From Flammula alnicola (taxonomy: Eukaryota; Basidiomycota; Agaricomycetes; Agaricales; Strophariaceae): a stretch of 25,302 bases of DNA. The notes under the pieces are model-generated. The model had not been told where the DNA came from. It saw only the letters and a program-made list of their open reading frames with translations, and did no database searches. Where the stretch lies: assembly GCA_015499995.1 (NCBI GenBank), contig JADNRV010000549.1, forward strand, positions 1 to 25,302, given 5' to 3'. Positions 1 to 10,263 of this stretch are shown in pieces. How positions within the stretch are numbered: the stretch's first letter is position 1; every line of letters begins with the position of its first letter. Made by a program: the position numbers and the translations under genes.

Positions 1-30
1 CCGCTCCAGCCTTCTCACCTAAACGTATAA

Positions 31-1106
<1,076 letters not shown>

Positions 1107-1325
1107 TAAACCAGGTATGTCTTCCTATTCTTCTTTTCTATCTATCCATTTATAACTGGTAGGTATTACCAGAAAGCTCTTGTGTTGAATGAAATCATGG
1201 ACATCTACTGGAAAGAAATTTTGAAAAAAAAAAGATATAAGTCATCGTATAGAACGTATTACTCTGTGTAGCCTCTGCCCCTACTCGCCAAAATCAACTT
1301 ATTCGAGCTTTACGCTACACCATCC
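1107..1325. other. Short intergenic gap
   Basis: Lies between the DAHP synthase stop and the decayed hydrolase copy. It contains a run of ten A near 1226-1236, and no open reading frame of note. Transcripts of the flanking sequences would converge here. Confidence 0.5.
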
Positions 1326-2030
1326 TTGGTGCGAGAAGACACCCTATCTGTCGAACGAACATCAGTGATACACGTCTCTGGATCATTCACAACGAATCTG
1401 TTTTCTCTGGCCGGAGCGCAGACTCGCCTTTGGTTCCGTTTCACCACGGTGCTTCTTATATGGACAGAATTCATACGCGTGGCAATCTCTGCAACTCCTA
1501 TATGTTCCCGATATGCTTTGCCACCTGATCTTTGTATGCAAAAATTTGGATCTCGAGGCATTGCGACTTTAATTCGGGATTCCTCGGCGAGAAGTCCTAG
1601 TGATATATGTTTTGGCCGGCTCTTGTCTACTATCAAGAAGTGTCTGCGTGATGATGTTCAGCTATCTGACAACATGGCGGCCGGGATTATCGACCATGGA
1701 GAGATTATCCTTGCCGTAGAAATCCCAAAGCAAAGGTATCGAGTGTAATTTGCTGGCTGCAGGTCATCTCCATATGCCAGATCCGGATCTCCTGAGATCT
1801 CCTGGCATGGTCGGGCCAAGAGAGAATGCTCGAACGCTATTCGTCCGCGGTCTTCCGATTTCGAATATGAGAGTACATCGCAGTTCCCTGTGCATGGCCT
1901 TCTTGGATAACTTCCCAGGTCCTTCAACTCAACAATCAACATCGACCAAGAATTTCTGCACTTTCGAGAATGTCGTATAAAAATGGCAAAAAGTATCGAG
2001 GGGAGTGCCAACATCTTGCGCGCCCGGGGT
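1326..2030 (-). pseudogene. Heavily decayed metallo-beta-lactamase-fold hydrolase (copy A)
   Basis: This stretch aligns in order with the intact minus-strand hydrolase at 2433-3329. Near 1540-1620 the minus strand encodes a fragment like the family's LLTGESEIKVGMP region (here LLAEESRIKVAMP). Around 1675-1735 the DNA resembles the SPGH-region codons, and around 1900-1970 it resembles the N-terminal FLFDLGI region. Frames change several times and about 200 nt are missing relative to the intact copy, including the HxHxDH metal motif, which I could not find. It is the most degraded of four copies and cannot encode an active enzyme. Boundaries are approximate. Confidence 0.7.
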
Positions 2031-2184
2031 CGCATTCGCTATGAAGCCATCTGGTACATCGACTAGACCCTTCGAGATGCAACAGGAAGAGACATGCATC
2101 TACCAGGTAAACAGATTCTTCGCCCGCGAATGTGTGCAGAGACGAAGCGTCAAAACCACCAGTTAGGAACTTAAAGTTGGCTTT

Positions 2185-2325
2185 GAACAGGCCACGACGC
2201 TATGGCAGAATATGTGCTAGAGGCTGGCATAAAAGAAGCTGGTTTGTACATTTCTCGTCCACTGTTGCTCAACAATACGTTTACAAAAAGATCTATCGGA
2301 TCCCACTTTTACATCGAAAGTAGGG
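2185..2325 (+). pseudogene. Possible DAHP synthase relic
   Basis: A short plus-strand reading frame contains AEYVLEAGIKEAGL, which resembles [17 protein letters not shown] in the DAHP synthase at the left edge. The following DNA (about 2258-2290) resembles the CSHGNSSKQYQK segment of the next exon, apparently without the intervening intron. The rest of the gene is absent. It sits just before a hydrolase copy, as the real DAHP synthase sits before copy A, so it may be the remains of a duplicated two-gene unit. The match is short and judged by eye, so chance similarity is possible. Confidence 0.35.
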
Positions 2326-2432
2326 CTTTGGTATTTCGGCATCACCCTGCTTCACTCTTGCCTATTTAAACCTTGAGGGTATGTTATACTGGAGGGAAGA
2401 AGACTGCCTACCCCTCGAACGAATCCCCAATA

Positions 2433-3329
2433 TCACAAAGACCCTATATTTCCTGGCCAGAACGCAGGACCGTCCCTGTTATCCTTGTACCATGGCGCAT
2501 CGTGCGCCAGCAAGATGCGCACGCGAGGCACCTTTCGCAGTTCTTGTATGTGCCCAATATGTTCCTTTGCCTTTTCCTTGTCTTCGTGCATGCAAAAGTG
2601 CAGACCATAAGGCATTCCGACTTTGATTTCCGATTCGCCAGTGAGAAGTTTCCAGTGGTGTGCACTATCTCCAGCGAGGTAAATCCATCCACCGTCGGGA
2701 GACGTCCGTGCCAGAATATTGACGTGTCCAACGAGATGTCCTGGACTATCGACGATGAACAGACTGCCATCGCCGTAGAAATCGAATGCGCGGGGGAACG
2801 GACCAACTGGCTTCCACTCGGCGACAGGAAGATATTGAGTGCGATCTGCTGGGAGTAAGTCGAACGCGAATCTAGAATCGGGGTCTTCTGGGTAGGGCCG
2901 GACGAACAACGAACGGCATCCATCTCCGACGAGGAATGTGCTTTTCTTGAAGGCATGCGTGTCCCCGGTATGGTCCCAGTGGCAGTGTGAGATGCACACG
3001 AAGTCGATATCGTCTGCACTAGTACCTCCTTTGGCAAGGGATTGAACGCAGTCCGTTGTGTTGAAAACTTTGAATACGGCTGTGGGGCCGCCTATCCTCC
3101 GTTGGATAACTGGCGGGTATTTTCCCAAATCGCTGTTTATTCCGAGATCGAATAAGAATTTCTGTGGTCTTTGAGAGTGTTGAATCAAGAAACACAAAGC
3201 AGGCAGCACTTCTGTCTTGCCAGGGATCCCATCCGCGATGAAAAGATCGTCCGCCGCCTCCAAGGATCCTCCATCAAGGGCAGACACAGTGCAGAATGCC
3301 TGGTCTGCGGTCGGAGCCGGAAGTGCCAT
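2433..3329 (-). CDS. Metallo-beta-lactamase-fold hydrolase (copy B, intact)
   Basis: Intronless, 298 residues. The zinc-binding motif HCHWDH is at about residues 115-120, a further ligand His in SPGHLVGH at about 195-202, the bridging Asp in AGDSAHH near 221, and a distal His in LLAHDAP near 276. This is a complete dinuclear metal set as in lactonase-like members of the superfamily (AiiA-type N-acyl-homoserine lactonases, fungal lactonases). The likely reaction is hydrolysis of a lactone or other ester, but the substrate cannot be read from sequence. No signal peptide or membrane helix is seen, so it is probably cytosolic. The start MALPAPTADQ matches that of copy D (MALPPPNANQ), which supports it. 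Its upstream block resembles that of copy C. Confidence 0.88.
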   Translation of the reverse strand: MALPAPTADQAFCTVSALDGGSLEAADDLFIADGIPGKTEVLPALCFLIQHSQRPQKFLFDLGINSDLGKYPPVIQRRIGGPTAVFKVFNTTDCVQSLAKGGTSADDIDFVCISHCHWDHTGDTHAFKKSTFLVGDGCRSLFVRPYPEDPDSRFAFDLLPADRTQYLPVAEWKPVGPFPRAFDFYGDGSLFIVDSPGHLVGHVNILARTSPDGGWIYLAGDSAHHWKLLTGESEIKVGMPYGLHFCMHEDKEKAKEHIGHIQELRKVPRVRILLAHDAPWYKDNRDGPAFWPGNIGSL

Positions 3330-3445
3330 AAGTGTACTGCGCAGGTCCAGTTACACAAATATCAGCTTCGCTATCTCTCACTCACCTTCAGTTTCTTCGA
3401 GTTGGATTGCCTAGAACTTGGCAGTTGGGACCTTGCAAATTGATC
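3330..3445 (-). promoter_or_regulatory. Upstream block of copy B, shared with copy C
   Basis: Directly upstream of the copy B start lies sequence recognisably shared with the region upstream of copy C (5882-6025). Common elements include ACACAAATATCAG, CCTTCAGTT followed by CTTC.AGTTGGA, and AGTTGGGACCT. The promoter and 5' leader were therefore copied together with the coding sequence. No individual factor site can be named. Confidence 0.5.
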
Positions 3446-3949
3446 TCTTACAAAGGATGAGTTGTAAGCCAGCACCAAAAGTTCTCAGGTGATAAATTTA
3501 GGTGCCGAGGTGTATGCCATGACGCACTAGTATCCTGCAACGTGAGCAGGAAATTATGATAGGTCAGGTGCATACAGTGACTTGAACATGTACCAGCGAG
3601 TCCTGACGTTATGTTATTAACCACTTTATGCGCAATCTTCCTATTGGATTCCTGGAAATCAATAAGTCGAGCTCGCTTTCTGAGGCAAATGGCTGCGAGG
3701 CCTCTCTATCGAGGAGATTCGAGTGAGATCGTATCGTAACAATATAGGAGAGGATACTTTGCTGCTATTGTTGAAAGTGTGAAAACCGGATGGAAATTTC
3801 TAGTCCGGAAACCAAGGACTTGCAGAAGAAAGAATCTTTAAGAATGAGAAAGTGCGGCAGTGTCTGGACTCTGCGACGCCAAATAACCTGCCTTAAAGAA
3901 GATTCTGCTCATTCACGTGATATAAGTACCCCGATTGACGCGTTGAATC
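3446..3949. other. Intergenic, no gene seen
   Basis: About 500 bases with only short frames lacking splice-consistent extension or recognisable motifs. It separates copy B from the inverted-repeat element. Confidence 0.5.
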
Positions 3950-3961
3950 AGGTTGAATCGT

Positions 3962-4031
3962 GCTTGAACTCAGAATATCTCAGATTTGGAAAAGCCGGGT
4001 GTCCGGCGGCTGGCGGCTGGCTGGCTGGCTA
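3962..4031 (+). repeat. Left inverted arm
   Basis: Left arm of the MITE-like element. It contains GCCGGGTGTCCGG followed by GGCTGG/GGCTGGCTGGCT iterations. It pairs with the right arm at 4573-4640 on the opposite strand, with scattered mismatches. Confidence 0.65.
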
Positions 4032-4331
4032 TTTTGGGCAGTGGGAAGATGTACTGCCGGCTCCGGCGGCCACCTTTGCAATGAGATATGTTGTCGATCC
4101 CGCCCCAAGCCCGCCCACCCATTCATAAATATCTTAGTACCTATAAATTATAAACCCTTGCCGGAGGATAGAGTATCTCACTAAATTAACAGACAATACA
4201 TATATAAGTATACATAAATTATGAGGCAGTCATACACACATGGCTGCTTTCAACTTTCCCCGCCTTTCTCGAATCCTTAACAAAGATCTAGGGAAGGGTG
4301 GGTGTCAGGACCATAAATTTTAATTCAAAAT

Positions 4332-4362
4332 AATCCCGCCCAATATATAAAGGGCGGTAGCA
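4332..4362. repeat. Small palindrome inside the element
   Basis: CCCGCCC and GGGCGG flank an AT-rich loop (AATATATAAA), able to form a short GC stem. It lies near the middle of the MITE-like element. No function can be assigned. Confidence 0.35.
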
Positions 4363-4572
4363 GTGGCGGCTTCGAGTCTCTGACTTATCTCGCTGGTGCA
4401 TGCTCATAGGATGAAACCCTCGATAGTACTTACATACATAGATATTACTGCTGGAGATATATAACAATATTAAAGAATATTTACACACTTACAGAACAGC
4501 ATTGTATCATTAGGGCGATGGACATTATGATTGAGGGACATTATAGAGAGGCGTACACGTGATGTCTGGCCG

Positions 4573-4640
4573 GACAGCCAGCCACCAGCCACCAGCCACC
4601 CGGACACCCGGTTTTTCCAAGTTCGAGATGTCCTCCTTGA
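4573..4640 (-). repeat. Right inverted arm
   Basis: Right arm of the MITE-like element. Its minus strand reads TTGGAAAAACCGGGTGTCCG followed by GGTGGCTGGTGGCTGG iterations, mirroring the left arm at 3962-4031. Confidence 0.65.
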
Positions 4641-4660
4641 ACTAATCTTCAATCCACTCC

Positions 4661-4999
4661 AAATCCACTCCCTCATTTTTTCTCAATCATCGACTCGGAC
4701 GAAGAGCATTGTGTGTATGCTTCGAATGAATACCATTATCACGAACCATTGCAATGAGAATGATATGCCTGCAACTTACACTAGGCCATAGTTAGTAAGG
4801 AGACAGAAAAGATCTATGCTTCGACGCACCGCCACGATCAAGCAGTCCTCGCACCTCTGTTCTCTCATCTCCGATCCTACGTCTTGAGTACATTGCACCT
4901 TCAATATGCTTGCAGATGCTTACAGATCTGTCAGATCTACCTTAAACAATTGCTAGTCCAAGATTACTACCCATGCCTCGTCCCTAAAACTCCCTACCC
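4661..4999. other. Intergenic, no gene seen
   Basis: Lies between the MITE-like element and decayed copy C. Only short uninformative frames are present. The last part, near 4990, may still be 3' flank shared with copies A and B, since a CGAACG-centred segment recurs next to all three. Confidence 0.4.
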
Positions 5000-5881
5000 G
5001 TCGAACGGACCCCTTACTATATGACACAGACTCTATATTCCCGGACAAAATGCAGGACCGTCCTTGTTGTCCTTGTACCAGGGAACATCGTGTGCCAGTC
5101 AAATGCGCACGCGAGGGGTTTCGCAGCTCTTGTATATGCGCGACATGTTCTTTTGCCTTTTCCTTGTCGTGTGGATGCAAAAATCCGGACCATGAGGCAT
5201 TCCGACTTTTATTTCCGATTCGCCCGTGAGAAGCCTCCGGTTGTGTGCACTATCTATCTGAGGCGAGGTATATCCATCCACCGTCGGGAGACGTCCGCGC
5301 TAGAATGTTCAAATATCCAACCATATGCCCAAGGTTATCGACGACGAACGGACTTCCATCTCCATAAAAGTCGAATGCGCGTGGGAATGGACCAACTGGT
5401 TTCCACTCAGCGACAGGGAGATATCGAGTACGGTCCTCTGGGAGCAGCTCGGATGCGAACTTTCGGGATCTTCTGGGTGAACGGGGCGCGACATCCATCT
5501 CCGACGAGGAAAGTGCTTTTCTTGAAGGCATGCGTGCCTCCCGTATGGTCCCAGTGACAGTGCGAGATCGCACACGAAGTCGATATCATCCGGGCTGGTT
5601 CCTGCTTTGGCCAGGGATTGCACGCAACCCGTTTCATTTACAACTTTGGATAGGGCTGTGGGGCTGTCTATCACCTTTCGAACCGCTGGCGGGCATTTCC
5701 CCAAGGCGCTGGGTATCCCGAGATCGAATAAGAAGTTCTGTGGGTTTTGATAGTGTCAGATCAAGAAACATAAACAAGGCATTGTTTCTTTCCGTCCACG
5801 GATCCCGTCCGCGATGAAAAGATCTTCCGCCGCCTCCAAGGATAGTGCAGGATGGTCCGCCGTTGGACCCGGAAGTGCCAT
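5000..5881 (-). pseudogene. Recently inactivated metallo-beta-lactamase-fold hydrolase (copy C)
   Basis: Close copy of the intact gene at 2433-3329 over its whole length. The start codon (5879-5881) and promoter-side sequence remain. Visible lesions: an in-frame loss of 24 nt (8 codons) near the N-terminus, an in-frame TGA at 5756-5758 after 41 codons, a one-base insertion near 5567 just next to the HCHWDHTGG motif, an apparent 4-nt insertion near 5255, and a one-base loss near 5168. Metal-binding segments survive only in separate frames, so no active enzyme can result. Its decay is much milder than that of copy A, which suggests a later duplication. Confidence 0.85.
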
Positions 5882-5935
5882 AACGGTCCTACATATTAAA
5901 GGTTCGTTTACACAAATATCAGTGTTGTCATCTCT

Positions 5936-5957
5936 GATATAGATCTGATATAGATCT
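5936..5957. repeat. 11-bp tandem duplication
   Basis: GATATAGATCT occurs twice, directly adjacent. It lies in the former promoter of copy C and is not seen upstream of copy B. Confidence 0.85.
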
Positions 5958-5972
5958 AACCTTCAGTTGCTT

Positions 5973-6004
5973 CAAGTTGGACTGTCAACAAGTTGGACTG
6001 TCAA
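5973..6004. repeat. 16-bp tandem duplication
   Basis: CAAGTTGGACTGTCAA occurs twice, directly adjacent and exact. It matches the single AGTTGGATTG-like site upstream of copy B, so it arose after that duplication. Confidence 0.85.
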
Positions 6005-6301
6005 GAACAGGGTAGTTGGGACCTCTGACATTCATAATCTTCATCATTGCCGCCCATTTGCTTTTTCACATATATAGCAGAGACGCCCATGAGTGCTCTA
6101 GACACGTTAACGTGCACGCCAACATACTTTTAGATGCAATGGAGATGCGATACAAATGCCGTCCATTTCCAGAGTTCCCCTTCCTCGGATTAGAAGCGCT
6201 GGAGGCTGTCGAGGGCCCATAGGTTCAAGATTTAGACGTAAGTATCCCTTAAAACCACTTCTTGCCACACGTTGACCTCCTGATCAGATTCGACCTTGAT
6301 C

Positions 6302-8195
6302 ATGGATAGATCGACTCCGCCTCAAGTTCTGGGAGCACCGTTTCTTGGATTTATCGTTGGGTCAATGTAAGTCGACCGAGTTGAATCTTACTTCAAACTT
6401 TACTAAAGATATGCTGTCCTAGTCTGTTCGGCGTAGCTCTCCTGCAGGCATACCAATACTTCCTGCATTACGTCCAGGATTCGAGGTGGAGAAAAACTCT
6501 GGTAAGACGTCCTCAATGCAAGTATATCAGTACTAACGTTCGCGATTATCAGATTGCAGTTGTATGGTGAGCCTGCTCCCTCATTGCCACTTAACTGGTA
6601 CAAACATGCGAAACAAACAGTGGTCTCGACTCAACGCATCTCGTTTTCTCCGCAATTATGATGCATTCCTCCATTTCCAGCCCCTCTGGATTTTCGGATG
6701 ATAATTTTTTATGGTGAGAACTGCCTTCATCTCTCATGTGGACTGTCGACCTGACCTTTTTCGTTCCTCAGGACTCTAAAGGTCTGTCCGATAACACTAT
6801 TAGTTGCTCGGCGAGGCGGGAAGACTCAATACAGTTTCCGCTCCAGGGATTTGCGACGAGCAAGGTACCTTTCATCATTGTATTTGCTTGTGTTACGACC
6901 CTTGACGCTATCCTCCCAAAGACGCTGCTTATGGTCCTCGTACAGGGGTAGCTTCGTTTTCTCCCATTTCCTTCAGTCGAACTCAATGATGACATAGCTA
7001 TTACCTGCTCCTTATTTGGCGTTGTAAGGTTCATATTTCCTTGTACATCGCTTGCCCTCACGTCTGGCATAGTTGCAAGAAACATCACATTAGATCGAGT
7101 AGTGTCGAAGGTCATTCAGGTAAGTACGCTCCTACCCGCGGACTTCCCATGCTGAGGCCAATTTTAGTTCCTTTCGGTTCTCATTTTTCTCTATGCAACA
7201 GGTATGTCATGTCAATTGTCTGCCTTTCCAATTTTCCGATCAATCAACTGGCTTACTGGGATTCTAGCCGTTGCTACTGGTGAGATATGACTATGATATC
7301 CCACTTCCTCGACGCTGAGAGATTGTGACCGGATAAAGCCTCCTTGACCTACCTGTAAGTCTCGGATCTCGTGTTCGATTGCACGTATGGAGTGCTGATC
7401 GACGTTCTAGAGGGCAAGTTAAAAGCTTCTACGGCTTCTCCGTTTCATTTCGGGTCAGATATTAGTACAAAGTCACAACTGCCATCTGAATTAACTTGTG
7501 TCACTTACCTCGTCTAGAATATGAGCTTCATCGGATTCGGGTCTACGGCTCTCATCGACTGTGCTATCGCGGCCACTATGTCGTTCCTTCTTTTCAAAAC
7601 AAGTTCAGGGAATAGTAAAAAGTGAGAGATAAATTGCTATCACATTCTTGGTCAGAGACTGACGATCATTCTCAGGAGTCGGAGCGTGGTCAGGTTCCTA
7701 GTCATGTTTTTCATTGGGACAGGATTGTTGACAGCGTGAGTTAGGCGACCTAAATGTAATTCTGACATTCTACTGTTATCTCACGTTCAATTGTTTAGAA
7801 TGGCGGCCATTGCAACGATCGCTGTGGTGAAGTGATCTATGATGCTGTACGAACGACCACTGCTAATCAAGACCGCTGTTGCAGTACGTTTCAAGGCCGT
7901 CGACTGTTCTGTATCTCGGCATTGAATTTTCAGTACCAAGGCGTATGCAATTTCAGGTTTAATGTTACTGTTTCCGTGATGTTAAAGTTTGCCTCTTTTC
8001 CAGTCTATGCAAATTCGATCTTAGCAATGTAAAGGTTTCTTGTCAATTCTTCACTTTTACCCATACTCATGACTTCATAGGTTCAATTCTAAAGAGCGCC
8101 TGCGGAAGAAAATGCAGGCAACTACAGAGCTTCAGCTTTCGAGCAAGTTGCTCTTCGATGACTTTTCGGGCCCTCCAGAAGTAGGAGTACCGTAA
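6302..8195 (+). CDS. DUF6534-type seven-helix membrane protein (multi-exon)
   Basis: A family of unknown function, expanded in mushroom-forming fungi. Hand-built exons: 6302-6366, 6423-6501, 6553-6566, 6621-6713, 6772-6785 (uncertain), 6977-7119, 7168-7201, 7268-7279, 7339-7354, 7411-7453, 7518-7621, 7676-7735, 7799-7826, 7885-7942, 8004-8028 and 8081-8195. All join in frame to about 300 residues, the normal family size. Family marks: an opening helix with FGVALLQAYQYF, then CGLDSTHLVFSAI, a helix with VLIFLYATAV, GSTALIDCAIAATMSFLLF, the segment SRSVVRFLV..GTGLLTA, and the signature LYANSILAMFNSKERLRKK near the C-terminus. The stretch 6714-6976 is poorly resolved: the small exon proposed there uses a weak donor. 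A slightly damaged gene cannot be excluded. Confidence 0.72.
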
Positions 8196-8654
8196 GAAGA
8201 AACCCGATGCCCCTCCCATTGCTCGAGGTGTGTACTCAATGACATTTGTACTCTTCTCTGAACCGCCTAAAGATTCTCTTAGTGCCTAGCATTTGCGAAC
8301 TTAATGAACGTGCTTAACAAGACTGCCCCTTGAACTATCCTCTCCAATATGTAATCTGAATCAAAATATTTTCTAGAAATCTATAAGCAGCTTATCTTCG
8401 AAGACCGGAGCGCTGGCTGGGCTTTCGCGGTCACTGGAGCGCTCCTGCTATAGGCTTTCAGTCTCTTTCAATGCACCTTGATTATCCAGTAGATATTGCG
8501 AACTCCCTGATGCGTCTCTTTGTCACTAAATGAGATCAAATGCGCTGCTGAGATTGATGGCTAGCGCCCTCTCGATTAAGAGGTTCGAGTGCGTAAGATT
8601 CTTTAACTTTGCTAGTACATCTTTGGTCCGTTACAAAACACGAAGGTAAAAATG
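8196..8654. other. Convergent intergenic region
   Basis: Lies between the 3' ends of the DUF6534-type gene (+) and hydrolase copy D (-). No further reading frame with family features was found. It presumably holds both 3' untranslated ends. Confidence 0.5.
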
Positions 8655-9548
8655 CTACAGCGATGGTATCTTTCCAGGCCAAAACGCGGGTCCATCTTTG
8701 TTCTTGTTATAAAATGGCTCGTCGTGAGCCAAAAGCACCTGCACTCGAGGAATCTTCATAAGCTCGTTGATGCGTCGAATATGTTCCTCGGCTGCCTCCT
8801 TATCTTCGTGTGCGCAGATATGCACGTGGCCCGGATGCCCCACAGCGACTTCTGATTCGAGTGTGATGAGGTTGCGGTGGTGTGCGCTGTCTCCGGCGAG
8901 GTATATCCATCCACCGTCTTGAGAAGTACGTGCGAGGATGTTCACGTGTCCGGCGAGATGTCCGGGGGAGTCGATAATGAAGAGACTACCATCTTTGAAA
9001 AAATCGAGGGCGCGGGGAAAAGGGCCAATAGGTTTCCATTCCGAGTCACTCGTGTTGAGGAATTTGGTACGGCCTTGCGGAAGGAGATCTGAGGCGAAAC
9101 GTCCTTTGGGGTCTTCAGGATACGTGGACTTCAGCATAGATTCACAAGCACCTCCGACCAAAAAGGTGCTGTTCGTGAAGGGCTGGGTGTCGCCCGTGTG
9201 GTCCCAGTGAACATGGGACAAGCAGACATATGCAATATCGGACAGAGACGCGCCACCTTTCACAATGGATTCCGCAACGTCTTGCTTGACATGCACACGG
9301 TAGACATTATGAATCCAGTCAACGATGACCGGAGGGTAGTTCTCCCAGTCCTTTCGTATACCGAGGTCAAATACGAATTTCTGACCGGTTGTTGAGTGGT
9401 TAAGAAGGAAAGATAATGAGGGCGCAGTGGTGACCTTGCCCGGAGTCGCGTTGGAAATGAACATCTCATCTGGGAGTTCGATGAGGCCTGCTTCCAGCGC
9501 TGAGACATCGCAGAATGGCTGGTTGGCGTTGGGAGGAGGAAGAGCCAT
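8655..9548 (-). CDS. Metallo-beta-lactamase-fold hydrolase (copy D, intact)
   Basis: Intronless, 297 residues, alignable from end to end with copy B but clearly more diverged from it than copy C is. Metal motifs are complete: SHVHWDHTGD (HxHxDH), DSPGHLAGH, LAGDSAHH and LLAHDEP. Both intact copies end in DGPAFWPGxIxSL. It is predicted to be a soluble dinuclear metal hydrolase of the lactonase-like group, with unknown substrate. Differences from B fall mostly in the N-terminal 100 residues and in the loop around residues 75-100, which may mean a shifted substrate range. No signal peptide is visible. Confidence 0.88.
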   Translation of the reverse strand: MALPPPNANQPFCDVSALEAGLIELPDEMFISNATPGKVTTAPSLSFLLNHSTTGQKFVFDLGIRKDWENYPPVIVDWIHNVYRVHVKQDVAESIVKGGASLSDIAYVCLSHVHWDHTGDTQPFTNSTFLVGGACESMLKSTYPEDPKGRFASDLLPQGRTKFLNTSDSEWKPIGPFPRALDFFKDGSLFIIDSPGHLAGHVNILARTSQDGGWIYLAGDSAHHRNLITLESEVAVGHPGHVHICAHEDKEAAEEHIRRINELMKIPRVQVLLAHDEPFYNKNKDGPAFWPGKIPSL

Positions 9549-9559
9549 GTCGGGATTTG

Positions 9560-10190
9560 AAGTTTGAACTGTCGTAGTCAGAGTTAGAATGTCGAAACTA
9601 TTGCTCGAATTCGGGAGATGAGTATCGATATCGGTGAGTTCCGTGAGATTATAACCAAGCTGTAAGATGCATATGAAAGGAAAAGCAAATTGAAACGATT
9701 ATCAGTCTAAGAAAGGCTAATTTTAGAACCAGACCGGGCCGCGATACTTACTTCATGAGATATACTGTCAGTGTCTGTAGTAACACTAATTCAAGTTGGT
9801 CAGAAGCCTTTGTAATGTCATGTGTAGATTATTACCCATACCAACGCCATACATTATCATACCCACTTCAAAGTAGCTGCTCAGTCGCTCGTCTCGGTGT
9901 CGCCTGGCCAGGCACATTGCCCAGATACCCGTGTATATCACGTGAAATATTTTAAGGCAGGTTCGGACAGTGGACACGATGGACAGAGCGGTACTATGCA
10001 AGTGAGTACTTGTCATTTTCTCGATATTCCATTTGCATCGATAATCTCACCATGAAACGTTAAAAAGATAGACAGAATTCGGGCATTCAAGTCTCCAGAC
10101 ACTGAACTAACGACTCGCAATTGAACAACAGACAGATCGATGACATTCCATACATCTGCAAATGCGTTTTGGCCAAATAGTAGGCCGCCG
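9560..10190 (-). pseudogene. Possible remnant of a membrane-protein gene
   Basis: The minus strand holds hydrophobic stretches with plausible splice borders. A segment around 9830-10010 includes TALSIVSTVRTCLKIFHVIY and FEVGMIMYGVGM. It is followed by a 49-nt GTAATA..TTAG intron and a short exon encoding VLLQTLTVYLMK with a good GTAAGT donor. A further upstream stretch (about 10060-10170) encodes DLSVVQLRVVSSVSG and ends at a GTGAGA donor, but joining it leaves the frame off by one. No family is recognised. It lies head-on to the start of copy D and may be a decayed or partly modelled gene. Confidence 0.3.
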
Positions 10191-10204
10191 CCTCAGTAGT
10201 GCCG

Positions 10205-10263
10205 CGTGATGCTGAAGCTCCGCTGTAGTACTCAGTAGTAAATCACCCATCAGTAGCATCACG
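10205..10263. repeat. Short inverted repeat
   Basis: CGTGATGCT at 10205-10213 is repeated exactly in inverted form (AGCATCACG) at 10255-10263, enclosing 41 bases rich in AGTAGT. It could form a hairpin or be a transposon trace. No function can be assigned. Confidence 0.5.

Larger units (their letters stand above)
3950..4660. mobile_element. MITE-like non-coding element with long inverted arms
   Basis: About 0.7 kb bounded by imperfect inverted arms. The arms share a core, read on the plus strand at the left and the minus strand at the right: TTGGAAAA, one variable base, then CCGGGTGTCCGG, followed by iterated GGCTGG units. Weaker similarity extends outward to about 3944 and 4664. The interior is AT-rich with no coding potential, so the element would have to be non-autonomous, resembling a DNA transposon such as hAT. 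No target-site duplication or exact terminus could be fixed. It could also be a larger element's solo fragment. Confidence 0.55.
5882..6025 (-). promoter_or_regulatory. Upstream block of copy C, shared with copy B
   Basis: Former promoter and leader of the copy C pseudogene, alignable with the block at 3330-3445 but expanded by two small tandem duplications (5936-5957 and 5973-6004). Confidence 0.45.
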
